The notes under the pieces: generated by a model
Database searches by the model: none
The model's input: only the letters and a program-made list of their open reading frames with translations
What the model was told of the DNA's origin: nothing
Shown here: piece after piece, positions 1 to 7,330 of the stretch
Layout: each line of letters starts with the position of its first letter
How positions within the stretch are numbered: the first letter of the stretch is position 1
Assembly: GCA_045801465.1 (NCBI GenBank)
Contig: JBJMSU010000033.1
Span: 1 to 24,479 of the forward strand
Origin: DATFWC01 sp045801465
GTDB taxonomy: Bacteria > Pseudomonadota > Alphaproteobacteria > Rhizobiales > Xanthobacteraceae
Direction: 5' to 3'
Length of the DNA: 24,479 bases
Position numbers and translations under genes: made by a program

Positions 1-1
1 C

Positions 2-235
2 GGCGGTGTCGTCCCGCTCGACATCAACCACCTTTACCACAACCAGATCGCCATCATCGGGGCGACCGGCGAGACCCCCGATGACGTGAAAATGAGCCTG
101 GAGGCCGCTGCGAGCGGACGCTTCGCCGCCGTCATCGACCGAGTGCTTCCGCTCTCGCAAGCAGTGCTGGCGCACGAGATCGTCGCGGCGCGATCCGGCA
201 TCGGCAAAGTCGTGCTCGACACCACGCGGATTTAG
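2..235 (+). CDS. C-terminal end of a medium-chain (MDR) dehydrogenase, 5' partial
   Basis: The reading frame is open from the window edge to TAG at 233-235, giving 77 residues. The fragment reads like the last part of a zinc-type alcohol dehydrogenase/quinone oxidoreductase: a GGVVPLD strand, a segment of the form DDVKMSLEAAASGRF, then the typical ending in which a helix with AHEIVAARSGIGK is followed by KVVL. In this family that C-terminal part completes the catalytic domain after the Rossmann fold and handles NAD(P)H-dependent reduction or oxidation of alcohols, aldehydes or quinones. The nucleotide-binding and zinc sites lie outside the window, so the exact substrate class is open. It precedes a repeat and a separate plus-strand operon. 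Confidence 0.75.
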   Translation, partial: GGVVPLDINHLYHNQIAIIGATGETPDDVKMSLEAAASGRFAAVIDRVLPLSQAVLAHEIVAARSGIGKVVLDTTRI

Positions 236-246
236 TATCGTTGTAT

Positions 247-354
247 TGTAGGGTGGGCAAATTCGTCTGCCGCGGCGCTGGTTGGTGGGCACGGCGTGAT
301 CGCGAATTTGCCCACCATTCAACGCGGAGATCGCGCGCCTTTGCTCACCCTACG
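247..354. repeat. Intergenic palindromic repeat (GTAGGGTGGGCAAA type)
   Basis: The gap between the dehydrogenase and the amidohydrolase is mostly a nested inverted repeat. Perfect 14-bp arms GGTGGGCAAATTCG (252-265) and CGAATTTGCCCACC (303-316) lie inside outer arms GTAGGGT (248-254) and ACCCTAC (347-353). It resembles a multicopy intergenic element that I recognise from alphaproteobacterial genomes. It could act as a terminator-like hairpin for the upstream gene, but no T-tract follows it. Confidence 0.75.
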
Positions 355-374
355 ACGCATGCGGATTGACCACC

Positions 375-1367
375 ATGATCGTCGACTTCCAGCACCACTT
401 CACCCCGCGCGAGCTGATCAAGGAGGATCCCGGCGACCGTCTCATCGTGCACTACGACGAAAGCGGCGCGCCAAGCTACACGGTTCACCGCCTCCTCTAC
501 GATCTCGACGAGCACATCAGGATGATGGACCTCGCCGGGATCGATGCGGCCTTGCTGACGAGCGCCGCCGGCATGTGCGCCGACCTCGAGCGTTCGCGCC
601 TCTGCAACGATACGGCCAGCAAGGCCGAGCGCGACTACCCCGGCCGCTTCATCGGCGCCGCGCACGCGCATCCCCTCGGCGGCCCCACCGCCTTCCGCGA
701 GCTCGCCCGCTGCCGCGACGAGCTCGGGTTTGCCGGCGTGGTCATCACGTCGGAAGCCGAAGGCTTGTTCCTCGACGCGCGGGAATTCGAGGCGTTCTGG
801 ACCGAAGCCGCCCGCCTCGGCATGTTCGTGTTCGTACACCCGGCGCTCAAGCTCAACCATCCGCAGCAGTTCGACGGCTATGACACCGCGCGCTCGGTCG
901 GACGCGAATTTTCGCTGATCATGGCGACGATCCGGCTGATCAACTCCGGCGTGTTCGATCGTCATCCCCAGCTTACGGTGCATATGGCGCATCTCGGCGG
1001 CGGCATCGCGTCGATGCTGGGTCGCATCCGCAGCTATCAGGACAAGGAGTTCTGGGGCACCGCCGGAAATCCGCGTCACGGCATGAAGCCCGCGAAGGAC
1101 TTCGACCACTATTTCGCGCATAACCTGGTGTTCGACACCGCCGGCTTCTGCGGGGCGATCGGAGCCGTGAAAGCCGCGCTGGTCGAGATCCCGGCCGCGC
1201 GCATCGTTTTTGCCACCGACTATCCGCAGGAGATCCGTGCGCGCGAGGTCGTGCGTGACTTCGTTACGGACATTCGCGCCCTCGGTCCGGGGGGTGAGCA
1301 GATCCTTGCCGGCAATGTCGGCCTTCTCCTCAAGGAGCGCTCGGCCGCACGACGCGCATCCGCGTGA
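375..1367 (+). CDS. Amidohydrolase family 2 (ACMSD-like metal-dependent hydrolase/decarboxylase)
   Basis: This 330-residue protein has the fold signature of the amidohydrolase-2 family, which includes 2-amino-3-carboxymuconate-6-semialdehyde decarboxylase. These are TIM-barrel metalloenzymes that hydrolyse or decarboxylate small organic acids in the cytoplasm. Visible motifs are the N-terminal strand DFQHHFTP, FVFVHPA near residue 155, VHMAHLGGG near 205 and ATDYPQE near 285, which carry the usual metal-binding His and the catalytic Asp. The normal N-terminal HxH pair reads QxH here, because the first His is Gln at residue 6. I chose ATG at 375; an in-frame TTG at 366 is possible, and neither has a clear Shine-Dalgarno sequence. 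It is the first gene of a three-gene unit with an ABC importer, so it may act on the imported compound. Confidence 0.85.
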   Translation: MIVDFQHHFTPRELIKEDPGDRLIVHYDESGAPSYTVHRLLYDLDEHIRMMDLAGIDAALLTSAAGMCADLERSRLCNDTASKAERDYPGRFIGAAHAHPLGGPTAFRELARCRDELGFAGVVITSEAEGLFLDAREFEAFWTEAARLGMFVFVHPALKLNHPQQFDGYDTARSVGREFSLIMATIRLINSGVFDRHPQLTVHMAHLGGGIASMLGRIRSYQDKEFWGTAGNPRHGMKPAKDFDHYFAHNLVFDTAGFCGAIGAVKAALVEIPAARIVFATDYPQEIRAREVVRDFVTDIRALGPGGEQILAGNVGLLLKERSAARRASA

Positions 1368-1372
1368 CATGC

Positions 1373-2152
1373 ATGGCCTTCGAGCTGGTCGCCGCCGCCA
1401 TCAGCCACCAATATGGATCTTTGTCCGTTCTCGAAGACATCAGCTTCACGATCCGTCAGGGCGAGATCGTCGCCATCGTCGGCCCCTCCGGCTGCGGCAA
1501 ATCGACGTTGCTCGGCATCGTCGGAGGGCTGCTCAAGGCCACGCACGGCACCGTCACGGTCGCCGGCGACATGCCGCCCGACTCGCTCAACCCATTCACC
1601 TATATCTTTCAGGATTTCGCGCTCCTGCCCTGGCGCACGGTCGCGGCGAACGTCCGGCTGCCGCTCGAGCATCACCCGCTGTCGCGCGCCGAGCGGGCGG
1701 CGCGCGTCGCCGACGCGCTGAGCCGCACCGGCCTTATCGAATTCGCGCATGCCCTGCCCAAACAGCTCTCGGGCGGCATGCGCCAGCGAGTCGGCATCGC
1801 GCGGGCGCTGGTGGTCAAGCCCGCCGTGCTGCTCATGGACGAGCCGCTGTCCTCGCTCGATGCGCAGACGCGCGAGCTCCTGATGGAGGACTTCGAGGCA
1901 ATCTGGGCGCGCGAAAACACCACCGGCGCCTATGTCACTCACAACCTCGAAGAAGCGCTGCACATGGCCGACCGGATCATGATCTTGCGCCGGCGCCCAG
2001 GCCGCATTCGCGAGATCGTCCCCGTCCCGATCCCGCGCCACGATCGTCGTGGCCAAGCGGCGGAGCGCGACCTTTCCCGCCTGCATGAGCAGCTGTGGTC
2101 GCATATTCGCGACGAAGCCCAATTGGCCGACCGGGAGATGAGCGATGGCTGA
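1373..2152 (+). CDS. ABC transporter ATP-binding protein, NitT/TauT/SsuB type
   Basis: This is a cytoplasmic ATPase that powers a high-affinity importer of the nitrate/taurine/alkanesulfonate class. It has Walker A GPSGCGKST, a Q-loop at FQDF followed by ALLPW as is usual in SsuB/TauB/NrtD proteins, the ABC signature LSGGMRQR, Walker B VLLMDEP with the D-loop SSLD, and the switch His in THNLEEAL. Length (259 residues) is normal. The start is taken at ATG 1373. A GTG at 1364 would overlap the amidohydrolase stop (GTGA) and is a credible alternative that favours translational coupling. The 3' end overlaps the permease start by 8 bases. The substrate cannot be deduced because no binding protein is present. 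Confidence 0.92.
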   Translation: MAFELVAAAISHQYGSLSVLEDISFTIRQGEIVAIVGPSGCGKSTLLGIVGGLLKATHGTVTVAGDMPPDSLNPFTYIFQDFALLPWRTVAANVRLPLEHHPLSRAERAARVADALSRTGLIEFAHALPKQLSGGMRQRVGIARALVVKPAVLLMDEPLSSLDAQTRELLMEDFEAIWARENTTGAYVTHNLEEALHMADRIMILRRRPGRIREIVPVPIPRHDRRGQAAERDLSRLHEQLWSHIRDEAQLADREMSDG

Positions 2153-2954
2153 CGTTTCGCTCGAGACGCGCAACCAAACGCCGGTGACGTTCCGCGGCGG
2201 CGGCTTCGATCCGGTTGCGCGCCAATGGGTGCCGTGGCTCTTCTTTGCCGCGGTCATAGCGGCGTGGCAGGGGGCGAGCCATGCAGGGCTGCTCGATCCG
2301 TTGTTCCTGCCGAGCCCGCTGCAGATCGTGGCGGCGCTGCAGGAGCTTGCCATGAGCGGCGAGCTCGCGCGTCATTTCGCCGCCTCGCTGATGCGGATCG
2401 GCATCGGCTGGATCATCGGCGCGGCGGCGGGCGTTGGTCTCGGCGGCCTCATCGGGCTGTTCTGGACGTGGCGTTCGGCCGGGCTGCCGTTCATCTCCGC
2501 CCTGTTTCCGATTCCGAAGATCGCGCTCCTGCCCCTGCTCATCCTCTGGCTCGGGATCGGCGAAGCCTCCAAGGTGGCCACCATCGCGCTCGGCGTGTTC
2601 TTTCCCATGGCGATCAGCGCCTATGCGGGCGTCGACAACGTGCCGCGCAACCTGATCCGCATGGCTCAGAGCTTCAATGTCCCGTTCCGCGGTATCGTCA
2701 TGAACGTGATCATCCCCGGCATGCTGCCGTCGGTTCTGGCGGGCTGCCGGATCAGCGCCTCGATCGCCCTCATCCTGGTGGTGGCCGCCGAGATGATCGG
2801 CGCCAATGTCGGCATTGGCTCCTTCGTGCTCACCGCCGGCAACCTGATGCAGACCGACAAGCTGATGGCCGGCATCGTCGCCATCTCGATCCTCGGCCTC
2901 CTCATCGGGGCGGGAATCACGTGGCTCGAGCGCACGCTGTTGAATTGGAGGTGA
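2145..2954 (+). CDS. ABC transporter permease, NitT/TauT/SsuC type
   Basis: This 269-residue integral membrane protein is the channel partner of the preceding ATPase. It shows about six hydrophobic segments, beginning at WVPWLFFAAVIAAWQG. The cytoplasmic coupling (EAA-type) loop lies around AQSFNVPFRGIVMNVIIPGM, the region that docks on the ATPase. The following PSVLAGCRISASIALILVV and AEMIGANVGIGS stretches are typical of BPD_transp_1 permeases of the taurine/sulfonate group. The start codon ATG lies inside the 3' end of the ATPase gene (8-base overlap), so the two are probably translated together in a fixed ratio. A hairpin follows the stop. Confidence 0.92.
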   Translation: MADVSLETRNQTPVTFRGGGFDPVARQWVPWLFFAAVIAAWQGASHAGLLDPLFLPSPLQIVAALQELAMSGELARHFAASLMRIGIGWIIGAAAGVGLGGLIGLFWTWRSAGLPFISALFPIPKIALLPLLILWLGIGEASKVATIALGVFFPMAISAYAGVDNVPRNLIRMAQSFNVPFRGIVMNVIIPGMLPSVLAGCRISASIALILVVAAEMIGANVGIGSFVLTAGNLMQTDKLMAGIVAISILGLLIGAGITWLERTLLNWR

Positions 2955-2956
2955 GC

Positions 2957-2996
2957 GGTCGATACTCGGCGATGCCGAGAACCGTCAGACTTTTTT
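2957..2996. terminator. Possible bidirectional terminator between convergent operons
   Basis: Arms CTCGGC (2965-2970) and GCCGAG (2974-2979) form a tight hairpin. It can be extended through an internal loop by CGGT (2957-2960) pairing with ACCG (2981-2984). Six T residues follow at 2991-2996 on the plus strand, about seven bases after the extended stem, and overlap the last codons of the minus-strand gene. The position between convergent genes fits termination, but the T-tract is further from the stem than usual. Confidence 0.45.
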
Positions 2997-3674
2997 CCGG
3001 CCGCCGCCGCTGCGCATGCTCTCCTCAAGAAGCTCGATGTTGTTCTGGATGTACGGATTGGTCGGATCTTTTTCCAACGCCTGGGTAAACTTCGCACGTG
3101 CACGGATATAGTCGCCGCGCAGCATGTACGAGTAGCCCTGGTTGTTGAGGACTTCCGGCGTCAGACCGACGATGGCGATCGCCGCCTTGTAGGCGCGGTC
3201 GGCATGGTCGAAACGCTTGAGGCGGTCATACGAGGCGGCGAGGCCGATCCATGCCTCGGCCTTGCGCTGGGCCGGAACACGCTCGCGCTCGACCACGCGG
3301 CGAAAATGCAGCTGCGCAAGCCCGTAGTTCCCTTCCCGGAAATGCCGTTTGCCGAGCGACAGTTCGTCGTTGGCATCTTCGGCCGCGCTCCACGGGCCGA
3401 GCGGCGGCGGCTCCGGTGCGCCCTTGCGCGGGGTGGGGGCGAATACCGCGCCGGTGACATCCGCCGGTGCGGCTGCATTCGCCGCCTCGGGGGCCGGAGT
3501 CGCCGTCTCGGACGTTGCATTCGGAGTTGTCGCGGTGATGTCGGAGGCCGCCGCGGTCGCCTCCGGCGACTCCGCCGGACGAATCAGGGAGCCGATCTTG
3601 CTGGACGATTCGCAACCGGCCAGCCATACGAGGCATGCGACCGTCAGGAGAGCCCGAAATACGCCAATACTCAT
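2985..3674 (-). CDS. tadD: TadD-like tetratricopeptide-repeat lipoprotein
   Basis: A 229-residue predicted outer-membrane lipoprotein. The signal peptide ends in the lipobox LAGC, with the acylated Cys at residue 21. A low-complexity Ala/Thr/Pro-rich linker follows, then two or three tetratricopeptide repeats in the second half, for example around LSLGKRHFREGNYGLAQLHF and GYSYMLRGDYIRARAKFTQA. TadD proteins of Tad pilus systems have this build and are thought to be pilotins or assembly factors for the secretin. Position next to tadC supports the name. Start ATG 3674 has GGGAG about 8 bases upstream; a GTG 18 bases earlier is less likely. A 258-base gap separates it from tadC, so it may have its own promoter. 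Confidence 0.8.
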   Translation of the reverse strand: MSIGVFRALLTVACLVWLAGCESSSKIGSLIRPAESPEATAAASDITATTPNATSETATPAPEAANAAAPADVTGAVFAPTPRKGAPEPPPLGPWSAAEDANDELSLGKRHFREGNYGLAQLHFRRVVERERVPAQRKAEAWIGLAASYDRLKRFDHADRAYKAAIAIVGLTPEVLNNQGYSYMLRGDYIRARAKFTQALEKDPTNPYIQNNIELLEESMRSGGGRKKV

Positions 3675-3776
3675 AACGCGTGCTCCCGGCACGGCGAAGA
3701 CAACCGAATGCCAGCGCGCTTTCGTGCCGAGTGGGTGCCGGTCAGCCGCACGGAAAGCCCGCTGAAAGTTTCCAAC

Positions 3777-3818
3777 GCGCGTTCGGGCGCAAACCGGTTC
3801 CCACTTTGCTGAACGCGC
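3777..3818. repeat. Short palindromic repeat (GAGCGCGTTC...AACCGGTT type)
   Basis: Arms GCGCGTTC (3777-3784) and GAACGCGC (3811-3818) enclose AAACCGGTTCCCACTTTG-like sequence. The arrangement closely resembles a common Rhizobiales intergenic palindrome with an AACCGGTT core. It lies between tadC and tadD. It probably folds in RNA and may separate the two transcripts. Confidence 0.65.
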
Positions 3819-3837
3819 TCCAGCAACCTAACCAATG

Positions 3838-3845
3838 ATGGTTAA
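3838..3845 (-). promoter_or_regulatory. Possible CtrA 8-mer half-site upstream of tadD
   Basis: The minus strand reads TTAACCAT exactly, the shorter of the two CtrA-associated motifs described in Caulobacter. It is part of a small perfect inverted repeat, TAACCA (3829-3834) and TGGTTA (3839-3844). It lies about 165 bases upstream of the tadD start in an otherwise non-coding, AT-richer stretch. Tad pilus genes are cell-cycle controlled through CtrA in Caulobacter. An 8-base match alone is weak evidence. Confidence 0.3.
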
Positions 3846-3906
3846 TAGTTTATCGCCGCCGCCGCGGGATATCGCCGATCGACGACCGCAGGGGTTTCCG
3901 TGGCAC

Positions 3907-3926
3907 CGCCGGGCACTTATCCGGCG
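3907..3926 (-). terminator. Hairpin just downstream of tadC
   Basis: Perfect 6-bp arms CGCCGG and CCGGCG with an 8-base loop lie 7 bases past the tadC stop. There is no following U-tract in the direction of tadC transcription, so intrinsic termination is uncertain. It may instead protect the 3' end of the transcript. Confidence 0.3.
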
Positions 3927-3932
3927 CCCGCC

Positions 3933-4883
3933 TCAATGGGTCATGAATTTGAACTGGACGTAGACCGGAAGCATGATGACGATGATGATGACCGGGAAGA
4001 TGCACAAGATGAGCGGCACCGAGAGCTTGGCCGGGAGGCTGTAGGCCTTTTCCTCGGCGATCGACATCCGCTTATGGCGCATGTCGTCGCTGTAGACCCG
4101 AAGCGCCTCGGTAAGGCTCGATCCCAGCTCCTCGGACTGCTGCAGCAGGGTGGCGAACGAGCGGGCCTCTTCGAGTCCAAGCCGATCGGCGAGCTGCTCG
4201 AGCGCCTCGCTCATGGTGCGGCCGGCGCGCATTTCCAACGTCGTCATATAGAGGTTGGAGCTCAGCGACGGATAGGAATCCGCGAGCTCCCGTCCGACCC
4301 GGTCGAGGGCGGCCTCCATGGCCAAGCCGGCATCGGCGCACACGACGAGGAGGTCCATGAAATCCGGGAAGCCGGCACGGTGCTCGTTGCGGCGTCGAGC
4401 GATGCGCCGGCTGAGATACATCGACGGGGTGAGATAGCCGCCGATCGCCGAAAACCAGATCAGCGGCCAGAACATCTGCGAGTTGCCGCTCAGGAGGGGC
4501 GGCGCCAGCAGGAACGCCGCCGCTGTGAACACGATCGCTATAACCATTCGCGCCAGGAAGTAGAACGCGCCGGCGCGCGCATCGAGAAATCCGGCCTGAA
4601 TCAGCCGCCGCCGCAAGCGACGCAAATCGCCTTCGCCCGACGGCGAGAAATGCCGGTTGGTATAGTCGATGAGCCGCTGGGTGGCCTGGATGCTGGCATG
4701 ACGCAGCGAGCGCGAGCTGGTCTCGCCCGCGGGCCCGGCGTCGAGCCTGAGGCCGGCGGCGCGGCGCTTCACGTCGCTGCGCACGCGAACCGTCGCCATG
4801 ATGCCGAAGGCGAGCGTGGCCGTCGCTGCGAACACCAGCAGGCTCATCATCAGCGCGGGATTGAGGGTGAGGAGCGAGTCCAT
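3933..4883 (-). CDS. tadC: Tad pilus inner-membrane platform protein TadC
   Basis: A 316-residue type II secretion system F-domain protein. It pairs with TadB to form the inner-membrane platform on which the TadA ATPase drives pilus assembly. Hydrophobic segments lie near residues 10-30, 106-131, 137-157 and 287-311, and the T2SSF domain spans roughly 170-285 between the third and fourth. The conserved core has FMDLLVVCADAGLAMEAAL and the later LADRLGLEEARSFATLLQQS. Both match TadC rather than TadB, which is shorter at the N-terminus. It starts 5 bases after the tadB stop, with no strong ribosome-binding site, so translation is probably coupled to tadB. Confidence 0.92.
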   Translation of the reverse strand: MDSLLTLNPALMMSLLVFAATATLAFGIMATVRVRSDVKRRAAGLRLDAGPAGETSSRSLRHASIQATQRLIDYTNRHFSPSGEGDLRRLRRRLIQAGFLDARAGAFYFLARMVIAIVFTAAAFLLAPPLLSGNSQMFWPLIWFSAIGGYLTPSMYLSRRIARRRNEHRAGFPDFMDLLVVCADAGLAMEAALDRVGRELADSYPSLSSNLYMTTLEMRAGRTMSEALEQLADRLGLEEARSFATLLQQSEELGSSLTEALRVYSDDMRHKRMSIAEEKAYSLPAKLSVPLILCIFPVIIIVIMLPVYVQFKFMTH

Positions 4884-4887
4884 GGCA

Positions 4888-5850
4888 TCAAATCTTGAAG
4901 GAGACCAGGCGGTACATGATGTAGTTCCCGAACATCATCCAGGCGCCGGCCGCCGCCAGCGCGTATTTGGTGAAGTCGATGGGCCAGACGCTGGCATAGT
5001 AGTCGGGCGCGACCACCTTCAGGATGAGGAACAGGATGACCGGCACGGCCGACAGAAGGATCGCGGAGAATCGGCCCTCGGCCGCCAATGCACGGACCTT
5101 GCGCCGCATCTTGAAGCGCTGCCGGATGACGGAGGACAGGTTGTTCAGAATCTCCGTCAGTTTTCCGCCGGTCGAAGCCTGGATCGCGACGGCCGTGACG
5201 AACAGCGGCAGATCCTCCTGCCCGACGCGGAAGTAGAGATTGCGCATCGCCGTCTCGAGATCGGCGCCAAACGTGATCTCGTCGCTGACGATGCCGAACT
5301 CGCTTCCGACCGGGTCGGCCATTTCGCGGGCGACCATCTGGATGGCGATCGGAACCGGATGGCCGGCGCGCAGGCTGCGCACGATGACGTCGAGCGCGTC
5401 GGGGAATTGCGAACCGAAATTCTTTTGGCGACGGGCGCGCATGAAATAGAGCGCCGCAAAGGGCAGAACGACGCTGGCGGCGACGGCGGCCAGGCCGGCT
5501 TCGACGAAGTCTCCGCGCTGCCACAGCGCCGCCCCGAACACCGCGGCCGCTGCAACCATGTCGAGGAGGAGAACCTGTCCGACTCCCATGGTCAGCCCGG
5601 ATTGCAGCACCAGCCGATTGAGGGAGAGAATGGGCAGGCTGTAGAGGCCGCCGCTGGTCAGGCCACGCTCGCGGCGGATCTGGATCAGGATGCTCTCGCG
5701 ATCCGGCTGGCCCTTCATGAGCCGCAGACGCCGATTGATGCGGCTGCGGTACGAGGCGGCCGAGAAAAAGATCAGGTAGATCGCCTCGACGAACAGGACG
5801 ACCGAAGCGGCGGCCAGCGCATAGATGAGGAAGACGGGATCGGACGGCAT
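4888..5850 (-). CDS. tadB: Tad pilus inner-membrane platform protein TadB
   Basis: A 320-residue T2SSF-domain protein, the partner of TadC. It has an N-terminal membrane segment (about 6-30), a basic region, two segments around 92-136, the F domain (about 145-250, including FPDALDVIVRSLRAGHPV and the GEV-like EILNNLSSVIRQR region) and two C-terminal segments (about 261-281 and 295-315). I place the start at ATG 5850, which gives the peptide MPSDPVFL followed directly by the first membrane helix. An in-frame upstream start would add 24 unlikely residues reaching into the cpaF gene. Spacing is 4 bases to the cpaF stop and 4 bases to the tadC start. Confidence 0.93.
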   Translation of the reverse strand: MPSDPVFLIYALAAASVVLFVEAIYLIFFSAASYRSRINRRLRLMKGQPDRESILIQIRRERGLTSGGLYSLPILSLNRLVLQSGLTMGVGQVLLLDMVAAAAVFGAALWQRGDFVEAGLAAVAASVVLPFAALYFMRARRQKNFGSQFPDALDVIVRSLRAGHPVPIAIQMVAREMADPVGSEFGIVSDEITFGADLETAMRNLYFRVGQEDLPLFVTAVAIQASTGGKLTEILNNLSSVIRQRFKMRRKVRALAAEGRFSAILLSAVPVILFLILKVVAPDYYASVWPIDFTKYALAAAGAWMMFGNYIMYRLVSFKI

Positions 5851-5854
5851 CGGT

Positions 5855-7276
5855 TCACAGCGGCTTGGACGGGTCGAAATAGCTGCCCGGGATGTTGACT
5901 CCCCTGGCGACGAGTTCGGCAAGGAAGCGGGGACGAACGCCGGTCGCCTGGAAATGGCCCTCGACGGTGCCGTCAGCCGCCGTGCCGGTGCGCACGTACT
6001 TGTAGATCTCCTGCATCTGGATGATGTCGCCTTCCAGGCCGGTGATCTCGGCGACGCTGGTCACCTTGCGCTTGCCGTCGGACATGCGCTGGAGCTGGAC
6101 GATCAGGCGGATGGCGGCGCCGATCTGCGCGCGGATCGAGGCGACCGTCATCGGCAGGCCGGCCATGCCGATCATCTGCTCGAGGCGAGAAATGGCATCG
6201 CGCGGCGTATTGGCGTGAACGGTCGCCATCGAGCCCTCGTGGCCGGTGTTCATCGCCTGCAGCATGTCGAACGCTTCCTCGCCGCGGCATTCGCCGAGGA
6301 TGATGCGGTCCGGCCGCATACGCAGCGCGTTCTTGACGAGCTCGCGCTGACGGATTTCGCCCCTGCCCTCGATGTTGGGCGGCCGCGTCTCCATGCGGCC
6401 CACATGCGGCTGCTGCAGCTGCAGCTCGGCCGCATCCTCGATGGTGACCAGGCGCTCCTTGTCGGAAATGAAGGCGGACAATGCATTGAGCATCGTCGTC
6501 TTGCCCGAACCGGTTCCGCCCGAGATGATCGTGGTGACCCGCGCGCGTACGGCAGCAGCCAGGACTTCGGCCATCGGCGGCCGCAGCGCTCCGACGTCGA
6601 CGAGCTTCTGCAGGTTGAACGGCTTCTTGGAAAACTTACGGATAGAGACGAGCGGTCCGTCCACACCGATCGGCCGCACCGCAATGTTGATGCGCGAGCC
6701 GTCGAGCAGACGCGCATCGCACAAGGGTTGCGTCTCGTCGACGCGGCGGCCGACGGCGGAGACGATCTTGTTGATGATGCGAAGAAGATGCGGTTCGTCC
6801 TTGAACCGCACCAGCGTCGGTTCGAGCACGCCGGCCCGCTCGACGTAGACGCATTCGTGGCCGTTGATCAGAATGTCGTTGACGGTCGGGTCCTTGAGCA
6901 GCGGCTCGATCGGTCCGAGACCGGTCATTTCATCGAGGATCTCGTCGACGAAGCTTTCGAGCTCCTGGGCGTTGAGCGCCAGGCGCTCCGACAGGACGTA
7001 TTGCGAGACCAGGCGATGCACGTGCCGGCGAATCTCGTCCTCCGGCATCCGCTCCAGGACCGAGAGGTTGATTTCTTCGATCAATCGCCGGTGCAGCCGC
7101 ACCTTGGCGTCGAGAAGCTTCTCGGTCAGCAGGCGGCTCGCCACGGCGGCCGGATCGGGGGCGGCTTCAACCGGTTCCGGCGGCAGCGCAATGTCGCTCG
7201 CCGGCACGGATTCGGGCTCGCCCGCCGGGACCAGGTCCGGCGCGGCCACTCGCCGTACAGTGAAACGTCCCAACAT
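5855..7276 (-). CDS. cpaF: Tad/Cpa pilus assembly ATPase TadA (CpaF)
   Basis: A 473-residue member of the secretion ATPase (GspE/VirB11) superfamily that powers Flp/Tad pilus biogenesis from the cytoplasmic face. After a proline- and alanine-rich N-terminal tail, the N-terminal domain contains DPTVNDILING. The nucleotide site has Walker A GGTGSGKTT with Lys259. The Walker B region is RIILGE (about 314-319), and the His-box region with HEGSMATVHAN lies around 336-346. Length and motif order are typical of CpaF. ATG at 7276 is preceded by AGGG. The cpaE gene ends 54 bases upstream and tadB follows 4 bases after the stop. Confidence 0.96.
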   Translation of the reverse strand: MLGRFTVRRVAAPDLVPAGEPESVPASDIALPPEPVEAAPDPAAVASRLLTEKLLDAKVRLHRRLIEEINLSVLERMPEDEIRRHVHRLVSQYVLSERLALNAQELESFVDEILDEMTGLGPIEPLLKDPTVNDILINGHECVYVERAGVLEPTLVRFKDEPHLLRIINKIVSAVGRRVDETQPLCDARLLDGSRINIAVRPIGVDGPLVSIRKFSKKPFNLQKLVDVGALRPPMAEVLAAAVRARVTTIISGGTGSGKTTMLNALSAFISDKERLVTIEDAAELQLQQPHVGRMETRPPNIEGRGEIRQRELVKNALRMRPDRIILGECRGEEAFDMLQAMNTGHEGSMATVHANTPRDAISRLEQMIGMAGLPMTVASIRAQIGAAIRLIVQLQRMSDGKRKVTSVAEITGLEGDIIQMQEIYKYVRTGTAADGTVEGHFQATGVRPRFLAELVARGVNIPGSYFDPSKPL

Positions 7277-7330
7277 GCCCTGTTCCCTAATGCACCTGTC
7301 TCATCCGGTTTTGCGTGATCTCGCCGCGGC

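Noticed and set aside
345..1370. Open frame of 341 codons on the minus strand opposite the amidohydrolase
   Set aside because: The plus-strand frame has all amidohydrolase motifs and an operon link; the minus frame is its shadow.
1220..2353. Open frame of 377 codons on the minus strand opposite the ABC ATPase
   Set aside because: Antisense of a gene with intact Walker A, signature and Walker B motifs.
5825..7318. Open frame of 497 codons on the plus strand opposite cpaF
   Set aside because: Shadow of the cpaF ATPase gene; it has no recognisable motif.
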